Part shown: positions 7,093 to 8,820 of the stretch, piece by piece | How positions within the stretch are numbered: position 1 is the first letter of the stretch | How the letters are laid out: every line of letters starts with the position of its first letter | Assembly (NCBI GenBank): GCA_913045415.1 | Contig: CAJWPW010000032.1 | Span: forward strand, 1 to 8,820 | Length of the DNA: 8,820 nt | Reading direction: 5' to 3' | Origin: an uncultured Fidelibacterota bacterium | GTDB taxonomy: Bacteria > Marinisomatota > Marinisomatia > Marinisomatales > UBA1611 | Translations under genes and position numbers: made by a program | The notes under the pieces: generated by a model | The model's database searches: none | What the model was told of the DNA's origin: nothing | Seen by the model: only the letters and a program-made list of their open reading frames with translations

Positions 7093-7568
7093 GAAAAATT
7101 ATTTATCCAGGAACATTTGATCCCATTCACAATGGGCATATCGATATTGCAACTCGGGCAGCAAAATTATTTGATGTCCTTGAATTTGTTGTTGCTATAA
7201 ATGTGGAAAAAGATCCATTATTCACTGTTGAAGAAAGATTGGCTTTAATAACCGAATCAACAAAACATATCAAAAATATTAAAGTAAACCAATTCACTGG
7301 ACTTGTGGTTGATTATGCAAAATCTTCTGATTCAATTGCCATCATTCGAGGTCTTCGCCATGTGAGCGATTTTGAGTTTGAATTTCAGATGGCTATGATG
7401 AATTTCCATCTTAACCCAGACATTGCTTCCTTATTTATGATGCCTGATGAAAAATACATTCATTTGAATTCTACGGTTGTAAAGGATGTGGTGAAAAATG
7501 GTGGAGATATTTCCGCTTTTGTCCCATCTGGTGTAAATGATGCATTATTGTCTAAATACTCCGTCTGA
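7089..7568 (+). CDS. coaD: Pantetheine-phosphate adenylyltransferase CoaD
   Basis: CoaD (PPAT) joins ATP and 4'-phosphopantetheine to give dephospho-CoA and pyrophosphate, the fourth step from pantothenate to CoA, in the cytosol. The protein has 159 residues, the normal length. The nucleotidyltransferase motif is PGTFDPIHNGH (7-17), with HNGH at 14-17; E. coli has TNGH at this position. IIRGLRHVSDFEFE (85-98) carries conserved arginines, and LNSTVVKDV (126-134) matches the ISSTxVR-type second signature. I chose the ATG at 7089, which overlaps the rsmD stop (ATGA) and gives the family start MRKIIYPGTF, over a TTG at 7077 that would add four residues. The 48 bp after the stop carry a possible promoter for the next gene. 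Confidence 0.96.
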   Translation: MRKIIYPGTFDPIHNGHIDIATRAAKLFDVLEFVVAINVEKDPLFTVEERLALITESTKHIKNIKVNQFTGLVVDYAKSSDSIAIIRGLRHVSDFEFEFQMAMMNFHLNPDIASLFMMPDEKYIHLNSTVVKDVVKNGGDISAFVPSGVNDALLSKYSV

Positions 7569-7574
7569 ATATTT

Positions 7575-7604
7575 TTAACTTCGATACTAGAATTTTACTA
7601 TAAT
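7575..7604 (+). promoter_or_regulatory. Candidate promoter for the zinc-ribbon gene and icd
   Basis: The 48-bp gap after coaD contains a perfect TATAAT (7599-7604), with TTAACT (7575-7580, 4/6 to the -35 consensus) 18 bp upstream. Transcription would start near 7611, only about six bases before the ATG at 7617, giving an almost leaderless message. This fits the lack of any Shine-Dalgarno sequence there. The gap is very AT-rich, so a chance match is possible. Confidence 0.35.
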
Positions 7605-7616
7605 AATTCATTTTTA

Positions 7617-7898
7617 ATGCCTACCTACGACTATATTTGTTCAGAATGCGGAGAGAGGTTCGAACATTTTCAAACAATGTCATCTTCTGTCCTAACACAA
7701 AAACCAAATTGTGAACAGGAAAAGTGCGCTGTAAAACGAATTGTAAGTGGCGGCACGGGCCTGATTTTTAAGGGGTCCGGGTTTTATCTAACAGATTATA
7801 AAAATAAGGATAAAACCGAACAACCTAAGGACAAAAAAGAAAAAAAAGAAAAACCAAAAACCGATACCAAAAAGAAAGCGGGGGAAACTGCAGTATGA
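7617..7898 (+). CDS. FmdB-type zinc-ribbon protein
   Basis: This is a 93-residue protein of the FmdB putative regulatory family. The opening [19 protein letters not shown] is diagnostic: Cys8 and Cys11 form the first metal knuckle, followed by the family FEHFQTMS segment. The second knuckle is Cys32 and Cys37, a CX4C in CEQEKC, where most members have CX2C; the two pairs probably bind one Zn2+. [22 protein letters not shown] (40-61) is the usual family core. Residues 62-93 form a highly charged Lys/Glu tail encoded by A-rich DNA. The molecular role of the family is unknown: the name comes from a formamidase-operon regulator, and DNA binding is not shown. It has no ribosome site, and its stop overlaps the icd start (ATGA). 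Confidence 0.88.
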   Translation: MPTYDYICSECGERFEHFQTMSSSVLTQKPNCEQEKCAVKRIVSGGTGLIFKGSGFYLTDYKNKDKTEQPKDKKEKKEKPKTDTKKKAGETAV

Positions 7899-8820
7899 AT
7901 GGCGCACGAAAGATGAAAATGGAAAATGGACGATTGATAGTTCCGGAATGCGCACTCATTCCTTTTATTGAAGGAGATGGTATTGGTCCTGATATATGGC
8001 ATGCAGCTGTACATGTATTTGATAACGCAGTTGAAAGAGCCTATAGCAATTCAAGACGGATTGAATGGGTTGAAGTCTTAGCTGGGGAGAAAGCTTTCAA
8101 TAAAACCGGAGAATGGCTTCCACAAGCCACGCTTGATTCAATTCAGGATCATCTTGTTGCAATTAAAGGGCCCCTAACGACACCGATCGGGGGTGGAATC
8201 CGCTCCTTGAATGTTGCGCTTCGTCAGAAACTGGATCTTTTTGCATGTGTTCGTCCTGTACGATGGTTTGAAGGTGTGCCATCACCGGTAAAGGAACCGG
8301 AGTTGGTGGACATGACCATTTTCAGAGAAAATACCGAGGATATTTATGCAGGCATTGAATGGATGGAAGGGACAGAAGACTTAGAAAAAGTAAAATCATT
8401 TTTGATTAATGAGATGGGTGTGACTAACATCCGTTTCCCTGATACGTGTAGTTTGGGAGTAAAACCTGTTTCCATAGAAGGGACAGAAAGATTGGTCCGC
8501 TCAGCCATTGATTATGCATTATCTCATGAACGAAATTCTCTAACACTTGTCCATAAGGGGAACATCATGAAGTTCACTGAAGGTGCATTTCGGGATTGGG
8601 GATATGAAGTTGCAAAAAGGGAGTATGGGGCGACAGATCTAGACGGTGGCCCGTGGCAGGTCATCAAAAAAGACGGAAAAGAACTCATAGTAAAAGATGT
8701 GATCGCAGATGCATTCTTGCAGCAAATTTTATTACGCCCTTCAGAATATGACGTGATTGCCACTCTTAATTTGAATGGAGATTACATTTCAGATGCATTG
8801 GCAGCAATTGTAGGCGGAAT
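7895..8820 (+). CDS. icd: Isocitrate dehydrogenase, N-terminal 308 residues (cut by window end)
   Basis: This enzyme oxidises and decarboxylates isocitrate to 2-oxoglutarate in the TCA cycle, reducing NADP+ (or NAD+). The frame is open to the window edge, so about 100 C-terminal residues are missing compared with E. coli Icd (416). Conservation with that enzyme is strong throughout. The substrate loop is GGGIRSLN with Ser104 (E. coli Ser113), Arg110, Arg120 and Arg144. The catalytic pair is Tyr151 (in EDIYAGIEW) and Lys221 (in LVHKGN). The metal ligands are Asp272, Asp296 and Asp300 (in [11 protein letters not shown]). All are present. The cofactor-specificity residues lie beyond the window, so NADP use is likely from overall type but not shown. 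The ATG at 7895 overlaps the stop of the zinc-ribbon gene, with GGGGGAAA upstream; ATGs at 7913 and 7919 are alternative starts that would lose only 6 or 8 residues. Confidence 0.95.
   Translation, partial: MNGARKMKMENGRLIVPECALIPFIEGDGIGPDIWHAAVHVFDNAVERAYSNSRRIEWVEVLAGEKAFNKTGEWLPQATLDSIQDHLVAIKGPLTTPIGGGIRSLNVALRQKLDLFACVRPVRWFEGVPSPVKEPELVDMTIFRENTEDIYAGIEWMEGTEDLEKVKSFLINEMGVTNIRFPDTCSLGVKPVSIEGTERLVRSAIDYALSHERNSLTLVHKGNIMKFTEGAFRDWGYEVAKREYGATDLDGGPWQVIKKDGKELIVKDVIADAFLQQILLRPSEYDVIATLNLNGDYISDALAAIVGG

Overview
The window is an AT-rich, tightly packed bacterial chromosome segment. It has one divergent gene at the left edge and ten co-directional + strand genes, many overlapping by 1 or 4 bases. 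FtsEX, a GspL/PilM-like protein and a pilin-like protein suggest a Gram-negative organism. Gene content, the weak or missing Shine-Dalgarno sequences at most starts, and the style of the proteins fit an uncultured marine lineage near the FCB group, such as Candidatus Marinimicrobia. That assignment is an impression, not a demonstrated result. There is no sign of an insertion sequence, phage, CRISPR array, rRNA or tRNA, and no gene-free stretch longer than about 180 bases.

Layout: 1-244 (-) holds the N-terminus of a CaCA-family Na+/Ca2+ antiporter, cut by the window edge. A 176-bp divergent intergenic region follows. Then come ftsE-ftsX (cell-division ABC transporter-like complex); grpE-dnaJ (DnaK co-chaperones, with a DnaJ that has lost one of its two zinc centres); a membrane-anchored ComEA-like helix-hairpin-helix protein; a membrane-anchored protein with a pilin-like N-terminus; and a 572-residue protein with an actin-like PilM/GspL-type cytoplasmic half, one membrane span and a periplasmic half. 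The right end holds rsmD, coaD, an FmdB-type zinc-ribbon protein and the first 308 codons of isocitrate dehydrogenase, cut by the right edge.

How they fit together: most of the genes are housekeeping (division, protein folding, ribosome modification, CoA synthesis, TCA cycle). The part worth attention is 3663-6582. Three consecutive envelope genes combine a DNA-binding ComEA-like protein, a degenerate pseudopilin-like protein and a GspL/PilM-like assembly-platform protein. I infer a divergent piece of a type IV pilus, type II secretion or DNA-uptake machine, embedded in a housekeeping operon without the ATPase, the PilC/GspF protein or the secretin nearby. The second clear anomaly is the DnaJ zinc domain, which keeps only CxxCxGxG motifs 2 and 3.
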